From the NCBI GenBank assembly GCA_010015675.1, contig ML977026.1:1-64000 (forward strand): DNA of 64,000 bases. Direction: 5' to 3'. A program made the translations under genes and the position numbers. Each line of letters starts with the position of its first letter. Position 1 is the first letter of the stretch. Positions 44,778 to 55,981 of the stretch are shown here, in pieces. The stretch comes from Byssothecium circinans (taxonomy: Eukaryota; Ascomycota; Dothideomycetes; Pleosporales; Massarinaceae). The notes beneath the pieces were generated by a model. The model was not told the DNA's origin. It saw only the letters and a list, made by a program, of their open reading frames with translations, and made no database searches.

Positions 44778-46992
44778 CGACATCTTCCTTTATTTTCACT
44801 TCCTATTTTCATCCTCGTTCTTGGATTTAGTGTTCTTTCTTTTCCGTATAGAGCTTGTGCTCGTCTCTTTCGTGTTTGTATCACTATTCTTCTACGCATC
44901 TTTGCATTTCTGGAGCTTTCTTGTATACCCACCGGCGGCTTTGGTTGGCAAGAAGATTGTAATCATATCATTTTCTTTCGCATTTAAACTTCATTTCGCG
45001 TTACTTCCTTTCAACCTCCAGTTGCTCATTAGGCGGCTATCTGAACTACAACTGCGTGGAACCGTCCCTAAGTTAACGAGCAGGCAGCCCAATCATGCCC
45101 AACCGGCCTCTATCCAATGCGAACCTACACGACCTCAGTCCCGCCCCTATGAGCAGACGCCACCTGCGTCCTACCTTCACCCCGCGCTGCCACTACGGTC
45201 AAACGCCCCCGCACACTTCACGGTCGATCCACAACTCCAAGCGACCGCACTAGTTGCAAGAGGCACCGAGCCCTTCCCTTCGCCACATCTCTCGTCCACA
45301 CACATGGCGAGACCGACACCACATTGGAGCCCGGCTCCCTCCCCACACATACACGTGCGCGCTTACTCTAGAGAGTTGGATGTGGATCCAACGACATTTG
45401 TGTCCAGTGCTCAGCTTACACCGTCGAGAACTTTGACGTGGCCGGCCCAAGCACAGCCGGATCACTTGCAGGTGCCCCGTGGTAGTGCGAGAGAGCGGTC
45501 AGCGTCTCAGCCGCCCGCTGGCGACCACCTTCGATCGTTTCCGGGGGGACCGCAAAAGAGGAGGCTGACATCTGATTTCGATGAGAGGCCTTCTTCAATC
45601 GTCCAGCATGTTTTCTGCTAAACGCTATCCGCCGGCAAGTAGGAAGAACGTGAGCTGTCGGGATACGTGTATAGCCGCATTTAGGCGGAGAGTTGACGAA
45701 GAATCGAAACAATATCACACATGCTATAACGCCACTGATTAGTCGAGATCTAAGATTGATAAGCTTTCACATTTCGGTCCCCCCTTTGCGACCCCAAAAC
45801 CTTCTCAGTTCTCACCTAAGGCTGCATGCACTTATCGCCCCGTTCTTGGCTTTTTTCGAGGAGACGGTCCCTTTTTTGTCCGTTCCTGTTATTTCTGTAC
45901 ACAGTCCATCTATATCGCAGTCCACCTTGCAGCTGCCTCTAAACTCGACATGCAAACCCCGTTGCAGCCATTAGTAGAGTGCATGCAAGCGCCCAAGCCC
46001 TTGGCAAGGAGAGAAAAGGTGCAGGGATCAGTTTAGGGCCGCAGGGATATCGCGTGGGAAAAAAGACTGCGCCGCTGCTACAGGTGGACAGAATCCCCCG
46101 TACGGTACGGGTCGTCGATCAAGACTGGCTCCTACGTCCACGATCCAATCGAATCGTCTCGTGCGTATCCTTACCCCTCGCTTGCTGCAGCTGGGTACTT
46201 TGTTGGATCTCCGAGAAGATTCGCTGGTAACGGCTAAGTTTCACTAACCAACGCCACATCTGGAAGTCGGTAGTGTTGGTCCAGTTGTTGGTGGTTGCCC
46301 TGCTGGATATTATTGAAAGTTTTTGAAGCGACTGCCCATTTGGGAACGTTTAAATAGTGGCTTGTATAGGAGAGATGGAGCACGGACTGCCAGGTGCGCT
46401 GCTTTTCTTGGGTCGGGATAATTACAGTCAGGCCATGAGGCTGTTCGGCCACCGACACACGTTCTTCTGCAGGTCTTGTCCTAGTAAGATGCAACGATGC
46501 ATGGGGTAAGGGTGCAATGCGAGCCTAGAATTGTGGGACCTTGTAACTTGTGGGGGCGCTGCGCCTCTGTTAGAAGAAACATGAAACGTTTGCGAGGGCT
46601 TTGATTTCGCGCTAGGGAAACAAAAAGGGCGGTTCCTTCATTTACAGGGCGTCTTAACCGCCTGGCTTTCTGCATGTCCATCATCATGCACGAATTGGAG
46701 ATTACCTTGTGCGGATTTCAGCGTTAATTCACAGCTTCGTCAAATGTAAGGATGGCCCGGGCTGCGGTCAGAAGAACAGGGCAATTCTCTACGCCAAATC
46801 GCCATTGTACTGGGAAGATGGTGGCATAAACTTAAAGTTGAGTTCATCACACACGCATCTCCGAGATTCACACATCCGACTCCGATGTCTCAGTGCAACC
46901 TTAACGTCCGACGCTGAATAAGCCCGCTGCCTAAATTCTAACACTTGCAAGAAAGTCGATCACCGCAGATCTCAGATCGAAATAATCCGGCT
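44778..46992. other. Intergenic with T-rich 3' flank and one possible frame
   Basis: 44780-45000 is T-rich, as expected for the 3' untranslated end of the regulator. 45050-45621 is open in one frame (see the separate entry). 45700-46990 shows nothing recognisable. Confidence 0.4.
45304..45621 (+). CDS. Possible small gene or last exon, unknown product
   Basis: The frame is open without stop from about 44770 to 45621. From ATG 45304 it encodes 105 residues, Pro/Ser/Arg-rich (RELDVDPTTFVSSAQLTPSR), ending KRRLTSDFDERPSSIVQHVFC. The composition after 45050 is protein-like and GC-richer than the T-rich part before it. No certain start or splice site was found and no family is recognised. Confidence 0.25.
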   Translation: MARPTPHWSPAPSPHIHVRAYSRELDVDPTTFVSSAQLTPSRTLTWPAQAQPDHLQVPRGSARERSASQPPAGDHLRSFPGGPQKRRLTSDFDERPSSIVQHVFC

Positions 46993-48932
46993 TCATGCGC
47001 GAACATTCTTCGCCTCCACCGTTTCACCCTTCTCGATGAACCGACCCAAGAACCCCTCGTTATACGCAACACCACCACTCACAACATACTTGCCCTCATC
47101 CACAAGCTCGATGTCGAATCTCCTCACGATCTGCTTACCACGTCAGCTCCTCCGTCATCTCCATCCCTTTTTCCTTCCTCATCCACACGGGTAAAGATTG
47201 CATGACCACGTACCTCAGGCAACAGTTTGTAAATCTCCATAATCGCAATATCCTTCCCCAAACACACTCTCGGGCCAACCCCAAAAGTGAACTGCCCAGC
47301 CTCATACTCCAAAGCTTTCTCCTCACTCTGCATCCATCGCTCGGGCCTAAACGTCTCTGCATCTTCCCCATACATTCCCTCGTCTCTCTGCATACTATAC
47401 GCGTGGCTCGTGACTTCCGTGCCTCCGGGTACATACACGCCGTCGATCACTTTGCCTTCTTTCGGCACCATTCTTGCGAATAGATTGCTCACAGGTGGCA
47501 TCAGACGAAGACCTTCTTTGATACAAGCCACAAAGTAGGGCAAATGTTGTCGCGTTTCTTCATACAGGATCGGTGTGGAGAGGCGGTTGAGGTTATCGGC
47601 TTTGTCGATTTCAGCGCGTGCGCGGGAGTAGGCCTCAGGTTGCGTGACGAGAAACCGTAATATGACGCCTAATGCTGTAGCCGTAGTATCTGCGCCAGCT
47701 TGGATAAGTAGGGTGACATGTGCGCGCTTCTGAGTTGGCGACAGGGGCGTGTTGTCTGCGAAACGAGCATCGAGGCAACTACACGGCATATGCATCAGCA
47801 CTCCGACCTTCTCACCATCAACACCACGCTTTCGACCCTCCCAGACCAAAGAAATCAGACAAGAACTCACTGCTGCATGAAATCCGGCTTCCCTCGAACC
47901 CCCTTCTCAGCATTCCCCTCCTCCCTCTCCGTGACCCTCCTATCCGCCTCCGCCATCAACCACCCGTTCCCAAACTCCGGATTAAACGCTGGAAGAAACC
48001 ACTTCCCCACCCCGGGAATCTTCAAAACCCGATCCCGAAAAACCCTGCACCTAGCCACGAACCCAAAGAACACTAACCCCTTCCTCCAATTCTCCAATAT
48101 CCTGCGCTCGTCGCGCTGGTTCTCCACGCATCCGAACGGCTCCGTGAAGGATATCATGCTCATGATATCCGCGGCGAACTCAGCGACTTTGTCAGATAAA
48201 CAGACAACCTTTTGCGACGTCGCGTGGGCTTGCATTTTGGAGATGAAGAGCAGGACTTGGACGTCGAAGCGCGGTTCCCAGGTATTTTTCAACTGGCCGA
48301 TTGTCCATGGCGCGTTGGACAGCGCTTTACGGAGCTGTTTGTGCTCTTCGCCATCGAGGGTGGAGAAGAGATGAGGCGGGCCCAGGGCGCCGGTGCCGTA
48401 GAGTGCGGTTTTCGTGTTGAGTCGTGGGGCCCAGTAGATGTCTTTTAGGGCTGAGGCGCGCGGGAAGAAGAGCATGGTGGGCGAGATGCGGATTGGTTGG
48501 GCTCCTGTGGGGGTGCGAGGGTTAGCGATGGTGTGCATGTATGTAGATCTTGTGTGTTTTTGGCATGGGGAGGGGGTTGCGGGGTGTTTTGGGGAATGTG
48601 TGATGGGGTGTGTATGTATGGCGACGGAAACGTGCATTACGATAGCGCATGAGGGGGTGAGGGTGGTGAAAAGGAGAGAGGGCGGAGGGAGTCTTACTAC
48701 CGTATTTTCGCACCAGCGACATGAGAAACTCGGGCTCTTTCTTCTGGACTGAGATGATGGCGTGAACGACGGAGAATGAGGTTGCGTGCCATGGGCCTGG
48801 GAATTTAGAGAGAGGGTGGAAATATTGGGTGTAGATGATGCGGTAGAGTAAAGCTGTGAAGATGGATACGAGGAGGGTGATGGCGATGTTGCCCACGGTG
48901 GGCGCGAAGGAGATCGCGCTGAGGAGACCCAT
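46993..48932 (-). CDS. Cytochrome P450 monooxygenase (pisatin demethylase/benzoate hydroxylase-like)
   Basis: Four exons, 48932-48701, 48504-47871, 47778-47214 and 47130-46993, give 522 residues. Introns of 196, 92 and 83 bases all keep frame. An N-terminal membrane anchor (NIAITLLVSIFTALLYRII) is followed by the hinge FHPLSKFPGPW. The I-helix oxygen-binding motif AGADTT is at residues 316-321, the K-helix E377-x-x-R380 follows, and PERW (FRPERW) comes next. The haem loop FGVGPRVCLG has Cys461. All catalytic elements are intact, so an active haem monooxygenase on the endoplasmic reticulum is expected. The block IRISPTMLFFP...DIYWAPRLNTKTALYGTG resembles fungal P450s of the pisatin demethylase and benzoate 4-monooxygenase type. 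The substrate is unknown. The neighbouring Zn2Cys6 gene is a possible but unproven regulator. Confidence 0.9.
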
Positions 48933-49732
48933 GGTGGATGAGCTCGTGTTTCTCTCGACTGAAGGATGGTATTTTCAAGCAGACTGTGAAGTCGCAATGA
49001 GGAAGCACGGTAGGGAAAAATAAATGGAGTATCGTCGTATTTAAGATACAAGGCTGTCTGTTCTCTCATTTACCCCTCCTACGTCTGACGCTGATCCTGG
49101 CAGTCGGCTACTAGTCTCAACTGCCGTACACCGTACAGACACACACACTCTCTCCCGTCACCGATTAACGGTTTTGCGTGTGGTTATCGTTTACAGTTAC
49201 ACGAGGCCGGCTAGGAGGTTTTGTAACGGTGCACGAGGCGTGAAGTTTCGGGACACATTCGGCAACCTGCGGATTGGCCATGAGTGGAAGCTATTTGCTA
49301 TGCATTTTGCGAGGTACGTAGCGTTGGGATCCTGATTGTGGATTTGGATCTTTTTTGGGTCCTTTAGTGTTTGCGGCTCGCCGCGATTACTTCCTACGAC
49401 AAAAATAATGCCCATGAGCATCAGAATCCTGTTCCGACACCGCTGAACTCTTCATCCCCTTGTGTGACAGTGCGCCGCTACACAACAGTGTGAGACGGAA
49501 GCGAGATAGAAGCCGTGGAAAAGAACCCCCAAGTGTTGTTAAGGTTCAGATCCAAGCATGGAAATATCCCCAAAGAAGCCCATACTTCGATCAAATCATC
49601 AGTTGTGTGCTACCACTAATAGAGGAGAGCTTCCAAAGTAAGAAATCTTCGAAACCGTGTTTTGACGATTGACAATTCCGATAACCACTGCATAATCTAA
49701 CCAAAAGAATCCCAAGAAGCTAAGTCTAACAG
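48933..49732. other. Intergenic, nothing recognised
   Basis: It holds the P450 promoter and the region before the rhodopsin-domain relic. CTAAC plus AG just before 49733 forms a splice-acceptor-like signal directly in front of the relic's ATG, suggesting lost upstream exons. Confidence 0.35.
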
Positions 49733-50162
49733 ATGCGTCACATCAATGCCTTCTACCTCGGAAACGCCATCATGGGAGTCTCAACTGATGCAATCGTAAT
49801 CCTCCTCTCTATCCCAATCGTGAAACCGCTGCAGCTCGATATCAAAACAAAGCTCCAGCTCCTAGCAACAATGCTCATCGGTGGTTTGTGAGTTCCCGAA
49901 TTCCCCAAAACCTTCAACTCACATCAATCACTCACATCTAACCAGCGCCGTAATAACCTCAGCCGTTCGTCTAGGTTTCCTACCCACCCTCCTCAAAGTC
50001 CCAGATGTTTCCATGGCCATGGCCATACCCATGAACTGGTCCGTCGCCGAGCTTGCAGTAGGCATCCTTGTCTCTAGCATGCCGGCTATTCGTGCCATAC
50101 GTTTCTTTTGGCGGAGGCCTGGCGAAAACTCGTATGGCTCTGGGGCAGTCGACGCTTCGTAG
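49733..50162 (+). pseudogene. 5'-truncated rhodopsin-domain membrane protein
   Basis: Exons 49733-49887 and 49946-50162 join in frame (GTGAGT...CTAACCAG) and encode 123 residues. The content, NAFYLGNAIMGVSTDAIVILLSIP, QLDIKTKLQLLATMLIGGFAV, RLGFLPTLLK and WSVAELAVGILVSSMPAIR, matches the last four spans of fungal rhodopsin-domain proteins such as the one at 28321-30732. The first three spans are missing, and nothing similar lies upstream. Because an acceptor signal sits exactly before the first ATG, the piece looks like the 3' exons of a once complete gene. Downstream, 50182-50397 is open and ends in a tail (IPWTTELEVPF) like those of the family, so the original C-terminus may lie there. Confidence 0.6.
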
Positions 50163-50232
50163 TCGCAATGAGCAGATTTAGTTGGTTGATATTAAAAATG
50201 ATGCTCGGACAAATGTGGAGAGTACGACGTCT

Positions 50233-50310
50233 GTAGAGAGGCAGGCGGGGAATGAGAGTGGGGAGGTGCTGGTAGAGAGGCAGGCGGGGAATGAGAGTGG
50301 GGAGGTGCTG
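50233..50310. repeat. Two exact tandem copies of a 39-base unit
   Basis: The unit starting GTAGAGAGGCAGGCGGGGAA occurs twice head to tail with no mismatch. 39 is a multiple of three, and the open frame across it repeats VERQAGNESGEVL. A third partial copy begins at 50311. Confidence 0.9.
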
Positions 50311-51169
50311 GTAGAGGGGATTGCGAGAATGCGGACGATTCCCTGGACGACGGAGTTGGAGGTGCCGTTTCGGCGGAGGGAAGTAGACCTGGAGTAGGCA
50401 AAGGATTTAACGTCGGATTCTGTCTAGGTCGTGGAATTATATCGCATCGTCAAAGATAAGCTCTTGGAATCTTTCTAAATAGCGTTCGTGCTGGCGCATG
50501 TAAATTGTTTTGAGAACTTTGACTTTATGCTAGAGACGTATATTTTGCAGTAATGTCAAAGGAGAACTGAAAGCGATGTCCTATTGCGGCATTAATCAAT
50601 AGAGGTCAGAATGGAAAACTGCAATTGCTGATGCGTACACCGATAGTCCTCGGTGGTTGGGGCATTAATCCCACAGTATCTCAAAAGACTGCGCTTCATA
50701 TTCATTAGTTCGAATCATGGGCCGTTGAGAAGCGGTAGAGTAGTTGGAAAGTTATTTTTGTGCTTTTACCTTTGGTATTATTCCCTTATTTTCGCTATGA
50801 ATTTTTTTAATTCCGTTCTGTATCGCTTCTCTTCTTCTCAGGTACCTTAGTATTATACTCAATATGCCGACTAGCACTCTTTCTTGTACTGCAAGGGTAA
50901 ACAAGGGCGGTCTGACAATCGCCTTTGTCTATCTATTTACGTTGCTCAACTTAAGTCATCCCCCACCCGGGTGCTTTGTTTCTTTGATCCTTCTCTGCGT
51001 ACAGGCTCACTGGTTCGTTGTTTGTATTATTCCATAGTTGGCCCAACACTTGTTTTGCAATTTGAAGGTCTTTCAGTATTAAAGTTACCAAAGTAGCCCC
51101 GAATAATCAACCACAACTCTAGCATCCCTCCATTACTATCACTACTTCTCAATAACTTTCATAGCCACA
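50311..51169. other. Intergenic, nothing recognised
   Basis: AT-leaning, with a T-rich part at 50740-50840. The last 60 bases form a short CT/CA-rich leader before ATG 51170. Confidence 0.35.
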
Positions 51170-51770
51170 ATGCGCTTCTACCTCACTATTCTAACTTCCG
51201 CTCTTCTGGGTGCTGCCATCGCTGCCCCAGCTCCCAATCCTACTTTCGCTGACTGCGCCAAAGGCCGCAAGAACTGCGAGGCCATGGTAAGAACCCCGCA
51301 TATCTCTGTTCAACTTTCAGCTGCTGACAACGAATAGGTACAAATGCTTGAAGACACATCCTTCAACGGTATATAAATTCCTATCCAACCACTTGAAGTA
51401 TCGAAACTGACAGAGGTAGGCAAATTCATGTACTGGGGTGACCAAAACGATATGAAGCCTAAGGAACAAGCTCAGTGTTTGAACCACCTGTAAGTAACAC
51501 CTCTTTACCTTCTCTAAACGTAACGGAAGCGAGCGCAACAGTTAACACTACCACAGCAATGCATGGGGCATGTCGTCTGTTAAATTCCAGCCCCACAAGT
51601 CTGGAAAGCGTTGGGGCTGCCGTCTCTACCGCCACTTCAACTGCGAAGGCGAATATAAATGGTATCGCTCGAGTCTTAGACTTTTCAATAACGTGAACGA
51701 TCGTGTCAACAGCATGCTGTGCTTCTTCAGCGATGTTCAGGATCCCATTGAGAAGCTTATGGGGGATTAA
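51170..51770 (+). CDS. Small secreted six-cysteine protein (effector-like, orphan)
   Basis: Four exons, 51170-51286, 51338-51368 (only 31 bases), 51414-51489 and 51557-51770, give 145 residues. All three introns (51, 45 and 67 bases) have GT...AG ends and keep frame. The signal peptide MRFYLTILTSALLGAAIAA is followed by PAPNP and a mature part of about 120 residues. That part has six cysteines, at 29, 36, 71, 96, 104 and 130, enough for three disulfide bonds, and is rich in Trp/Tyr/Phe near the end (KWYRSSLRLF). There is no membrane anchor. I recognise no family. Size, secretion and even cysteine number fit a candidate effector or antimicrobial-type protein, which is inference. It faces the repeat protein at 52080-52907 tail to tail. 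Confidence 0.75.
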
Positions 51771-52079
51771 TTATGCGGTAGGGGAGGACCGGCCCATAGA
51801 CAGGTAGTCAGTTGTTTCGATTTAAATTGATTTTTTGTTCGTATAAAAAATTTTGCTTTGGTGAAGATATTAAAAATTGGAAATTTACACATGACAATGA
51901 AAAGGTATTAGTGACAAAAAATGCCCGAGGGCGAAAGAAGAACAGTCCAGTGTCCTGGTCGCATCTGCACCGCAGAGCGTACACCGAATTACCCCAAAAC
52001 CAAACCCTAACAAATGGGAAGCGCTTAACACCAACTCCTCGGCCAACACTTCCTTCATTATTCATCTAGATCTCATTAT
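51771..52079. other. Convergent intergenic region between the two secreted-protein genes
   Basis: 309 bases, T/A-rich at 51810-51910, consistent with two 3' untranslated ends. No other feature seen. Confidence 0.35.
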
Positions 52080-52907
52080 TCAGAGCCTCCGTCCTTGAAG
52101 AGCCTGGAGAGCAGCATCGTTAGGCTGCGCATCTCCAAATCCACAACCACCATCGCGCTCTTGCGCAACAGCTGGGCCAGCACACTTCCCACTCTGGAAC
52201 CCACAGCAAGCAGAAGCACAATCAGCATCAGAGGAACACACTCCTGTAATGAACTGTGTGCCTGGGGCCTTCGCACTGGCGCTAGAAGAATCCGCTGGTG
52301 CCGGTGCTGGGTTTGCCGCCGCCTGGACATTCGCGTTTGAGGCTCCGCCGGTAAGAGCCTGAGCAGCTGTATCGTTGGGTTGGGCATCGCCAAAGCCACA
52401 GCCTCCATCTCTTTCCTGAGCGATAACGGGTCCAGCACATTTTCCAGAGTTGAACCCGCAGCATGCAGATGCGCAATCGGTATCGGATGTGCATGCGCCA
52501 GTGATGAATTGCGTTCCAGCAGCTTTCGCCGCCGTGGAACCGCCTGCGACAGGGGGTGATGCTGCTGCTGCCGCGTCCACTGAAGGGCCGGCGTTTGCGT
52601 TCGCATTTCCAGCGCCTCCAGCGCCTCCATTCAAGGCTTGAAGGGCGTTATCGTTCGGTTGGGCATCTCCGAAACCGCAACCACCATCGCGTTCCTGGGC
52701 TACAGCTGGACCGGCACATTTTCCAGACTTGAAGCCACAGCAAGCGGAGGCACAGTCGGCATCTGACGAGCAGGCACCGGTGATGAATTGAGTGCCTTGG
52801 GCAGCGACGTGGAGAGAAACTGAAAAGATTAGTGAACATTCAATCGAAGGAAAGATGTGGAAGACTTACGACCAAGAAGGGCCACAATCTTGAAGATGGG
52901 AGCCATT
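52080..52907 (-). CDS. Secreted protein with three tandem BAS2-like cysteine-rich domains
   Basis: Two exons, 52907-52871 and 52819-52080, give 258 residues. The 51-base intron has GTAAGT and TTTTCAG. A signal peptide (MAPIFKIVALLGLSLHVAA) precedes three near-identical units of about 55 residues. Each runs GTQFITGxCxSDxDCASACC, then GFxSGKCAGP, AQERDGGCGFGDAQPND and ends QAL. Each unit has six cysteines (C-x5-C-x3-C-C-x6-C-x13-C), 18 in total. Linkers of 25-35 residues are Ala/Pro/Ser-rich. I recall this domain as a single copy in fungal biotrophy-associated secreted protein 2 homologues; that assignment is from memory. The protein should be extracellular and disulfide-rich, with an unknown function that may concern host contact. 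TATAAGA about 185 bases upstream of the ATG is a possible TATA box. Confidence 0.85.
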
Positions 52908-54679
52908 GTGAATATTGATATATATAGTGAACTTTTCGAAGGAGTGGTTGAACAGAAGTTATAGTAAGGACCGGCCGGCTTCACCTGGAAGGATTGTAGA
53001 AGAATGGAAGATAGTAGCGAAGAAGAACGTCAAGTCCGGAGTGTCAAGCGAAGATGCTGATGATGCTTTAGGATTCGTTCCTCAGGCGCTTCTTATACCT
53101 GCAGCGCTCTCCTATTGACCTGTACATGGTCGATCTACAGAATAGTACAGATCGGACTCAAGGTCTCAGGCTGATACTCCGGACATAGCCTCACAGCTAA
53201 ACACTGCGAGCGTCTCGAAACGGGTGTCGACATCAATGCCCTTGTAGATTTCTCAACTAGTGATGACATTCAGCGGGCGGCTCCAGGGTCGAGACCCTGA
53301 AAGAAGAGGGGGATCAAACAGGGTCTCTGTTTTGTTTGCGAATAGAATCGTGGGGACGACATCGATGCCTGGCGGTGCCAAACAGCTAATCTCGAAATAG
53401 AAGTCCATGGTGAACATTATGCGTTTGAGTCTCCACCACAGCCTATTTTGATCTGTGGCGTAGCGGAGAGGGTGAACGTTGCGGTTATGGAAGGCTGGAA
53501 TTGACCAATCAAAGCACAGGCGGAGCATCCACCTCTCCGACAAGCCACATATGCCTAGTGCATAGCAACGATACCTTAATGTAGCCATGGTTTCCTCTCT
53601 GTCTGAGGATCCAATTTCCCCTGTGTAGATGCCTGCAGCTTTTCTACATCGGGAGTAGTCGGCCTGGGGCGCTGAGGCAGGTATGGAACCGAGGCCGTCT
53701 CAAACCATCGTGTTCGTGTATCAACCATACTTATACGGCGACAACCACCTCCTCTTCTCATGCGTTTTTGCTGTTTCTTCATGCCTCACTATGCGTTTGA
53801 TCTGATCCCCTTAGGTTTCTCATTGTTGTTCGATTGTCCGGTTCCGCGGCCTGTCATCGAGATTGCAAAGTCTGCGCCGCCGTTGCGATTTGTTGACGAC
53901 GTAGCGTCTGATCAAACATCGATCTACTTCGAAGTGCAACTTCGTTCGGATGCTTTTGCTGCCGTTGAAGTGGTTGCGAGAAGTGGCTTAGAACGAGAGC
54001 GGACTTCGGCGCCAGGTGCCTCAGGTGCCGTTCCAGAACCGTCGCAATAGTAAGAAAATAGCTGATAAGTATCGCATTCTTCAAGTACCCAGAAAGATAA
54101 GATCCTGGAGGCTGGAATCCTCAGTTTGCGCTTTCATGCCAGGACGCGGAGTCGCATCGAGCCGTGAACACTCGGGGCGTTATACGTTGCATCAAGGCTG
54201 CCATAGAGGGTACCATACTATGAGAGCTCATGAGGTGATAGAGTGCTATTGCTAGTTCCCAAGTATTGATATCCGATATTTGCCAGATGTGGATAGTTGT
54301 GGGCGGATATTGTAAGGAGGACGAAATTCGAGAGGAAAGCGAAGGAATCAAGGCAAATAATCTCCGATCCATCTTCGAGTTATCTCCTTGGCTACTCTAG
54401 CAATCTTCTAACGACTCCTCCCTCTCATCAACCATGACCTCACAATGCCACAATACATCCCAGTCCATCTCGGCCATTTCTATTTCTCAACGGTAGCAAA
54501 CACACGACGGTGATGCACGTCACGGATTGACAGCAGATGATAGGTCCGCGCAGTAGAACCAAACACTTCAAGCCCCATGCATCGGAAACGAGGCTGCCGA
54601 TAAAGAAACCGATTCACTATGGTAAACTTTAAGCGAATGCTTGGCTAGAAAATACTACTCGTTGACTACAATTCCATCA
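52908..54679. other. Intergenic, no gene seen
   Basis: Frames of about 90-110 codons at 53253-53588 (minus) and 53760-54050 (plus) lack family content and are not called. Composition is ordinary. Confidence 0.4.
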
Positions 54680-55871
54680 TCACGCCTGTCCCTCTGCCAA
54701 CGCCTCCCTCCTCGACTTACTCTCCGGATCAAAATACGGCCTCTCACCCAAACTCACAGCTCTCTGACCGGTTCGCGGTCCCAACTCCGCATAATCATAC
54801 GTCGCCGTATGGTACACACTTCTATTATCCCATATCGCCAAGTCGTTCGCATTCTGCCATCTATGTCGGACCTGCAAATCGTGGTTTTCGACAATAAGCG
54901 TCACGAACCACTCCAACGTCCTCTTGCTCTCTTCTTCAGTCAGTTCGTTGATCTTCTCGACATGGTGGCCGACGCCGAAAATCGATTTCCAGCCCGTGAC
55001 CGGGTTGGTGCGGATCACGGGGTGGACGGCTTCGAGCTTTGTACCGACATTTTCAGGAGCACCGCGGGGTTTGGAATAGAGCTCGAAGTTGTTCTCAGCA
55101 GCCGCAGCGTTGAAGTTGGGCTGGGCATAGGTGGCTGTTAGCTTATCGAAGAATTCTTGGTACGGCTTTGAGAGGCGGTCGTAGAGTTCGTAACCGGAGG
55201 CCCAGAGAGTGTCTATCATTACATCATCAGCTATCGTCCCGTCGATTTTGAGCAGAGAAAACTTACCACCACCCGTTTCCGGCAGCTCCGTCAACCTCAG
55301 CAGCGCATAGTCACTTGGGATTGGTTCGAACGTGATATCGCTGTGCCATCCGTTTCTGGCACTCTGCTTCTTGTCCTTGAACAAGGAGAGACGATTCTTG
55401 TATATCTGCTGCGCTTGCTCGGAGCTGATGACACTTATCTCGTCATCTTTGCCACCAAGGCGACGGCCGGAGTTGCTGATGGGGTGGATATGGAGTTTAG
55501 ATGTTTTTGGCTTTCCCGAGAGCTCGCCGAGACGTTGGGCTAATTCTTTCTGTAGGTCGTTGTCGAGATCATCTTGCTTGCGGAAGAAGACGACACCGCG
55601 CTGCGAGACTTGCACACACGTTAGTTTGAATACGATGAATAAAAGAGTGGAAAAGCGTACTTGTGATAGCGAGATCACGAAGCAGCTCGTCAGAGTTCGG
55701 TGCTCGCAGCCAGTCCTTCAAGTTCACGTCTGCGAACTCTCGGCCGATGATCGGAGTTACATCGAATGAGTTATACTGATCAAGAACGCCTTTCAATTGA
55801 AGTGGCTCACGACAAGGTTGCGTCTTGGTCTCGTCGGTCTTTCCAATGGCGGTAAGAGTTTGGGTGGCCAT
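54680..55871 (-). CDS. TauD/TfdA-type Fe(II)/2-oxoglutarate dioxygenase
   Basis: Three exons, 55871-55661, 55608-55267 and 55212-54680, give 361 residues. Introns of 52 and 54 bases have GTACGC and GTAAGT donors. The domain starts after residue 60 with ITISQRGVVFFRKQDDLDN. The iron ligands are visible: H159-x-D161 in NGWHSDITFEP, and distal H319 in NRSVYHTATYDY. R335 (or R331) is placed to bind 2-oxoglutarate. This is the TauD family, which releases sulfite from taurine and other sulfonates or cleaves related acids, using oxygen and 2-oxoglutarate in the cytosol. It is transcribed divergently from a DAL5-type permease 1.3 kb away. Intron 2 is 54 bases without a stop, so retention would add 18 residues in frame. 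The sulfonate substrate is inference. Confidence 0.9.
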
Positions 55872-55972
55872 GATTTGCTTTGGGAAGTTTACCGTAGACA
55901 AAAAGAATAGCGACTTTCGTCGATGGAGATAATCCTTTGGAGCTATTCGCAACTCGTGAATACCATAGGTGG

Positions 55973-55981
55973 TATTTTATA
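55973..55981 (-). promoter_or_regulatory. TATA box of the dioxygenase gene
   Basis: On the minus strand the sequence reads TATAAAATA, about 105 bases before ATG 55871, a strong match to the eukaryotic TATA consensus. Confidence 0.5.

Noticed and set aside
47718..48374. 218-codon plus-strand frame
   Set aside because: Antisense to exon 2 and intron 2 of the P450 gene, whose motifs and splice sites are clear.
50640..50735. A GTTCGAATC-like B-box resembling a tRNA
   Set aside because: No matching A box, anticodon arm or acceptor stem could be folded around it.
53760..54050. 96-codon plus-strand frame
   Set aside because: An opposite-strand frame of similar length exists over the same bases; no splice partners or family seen.
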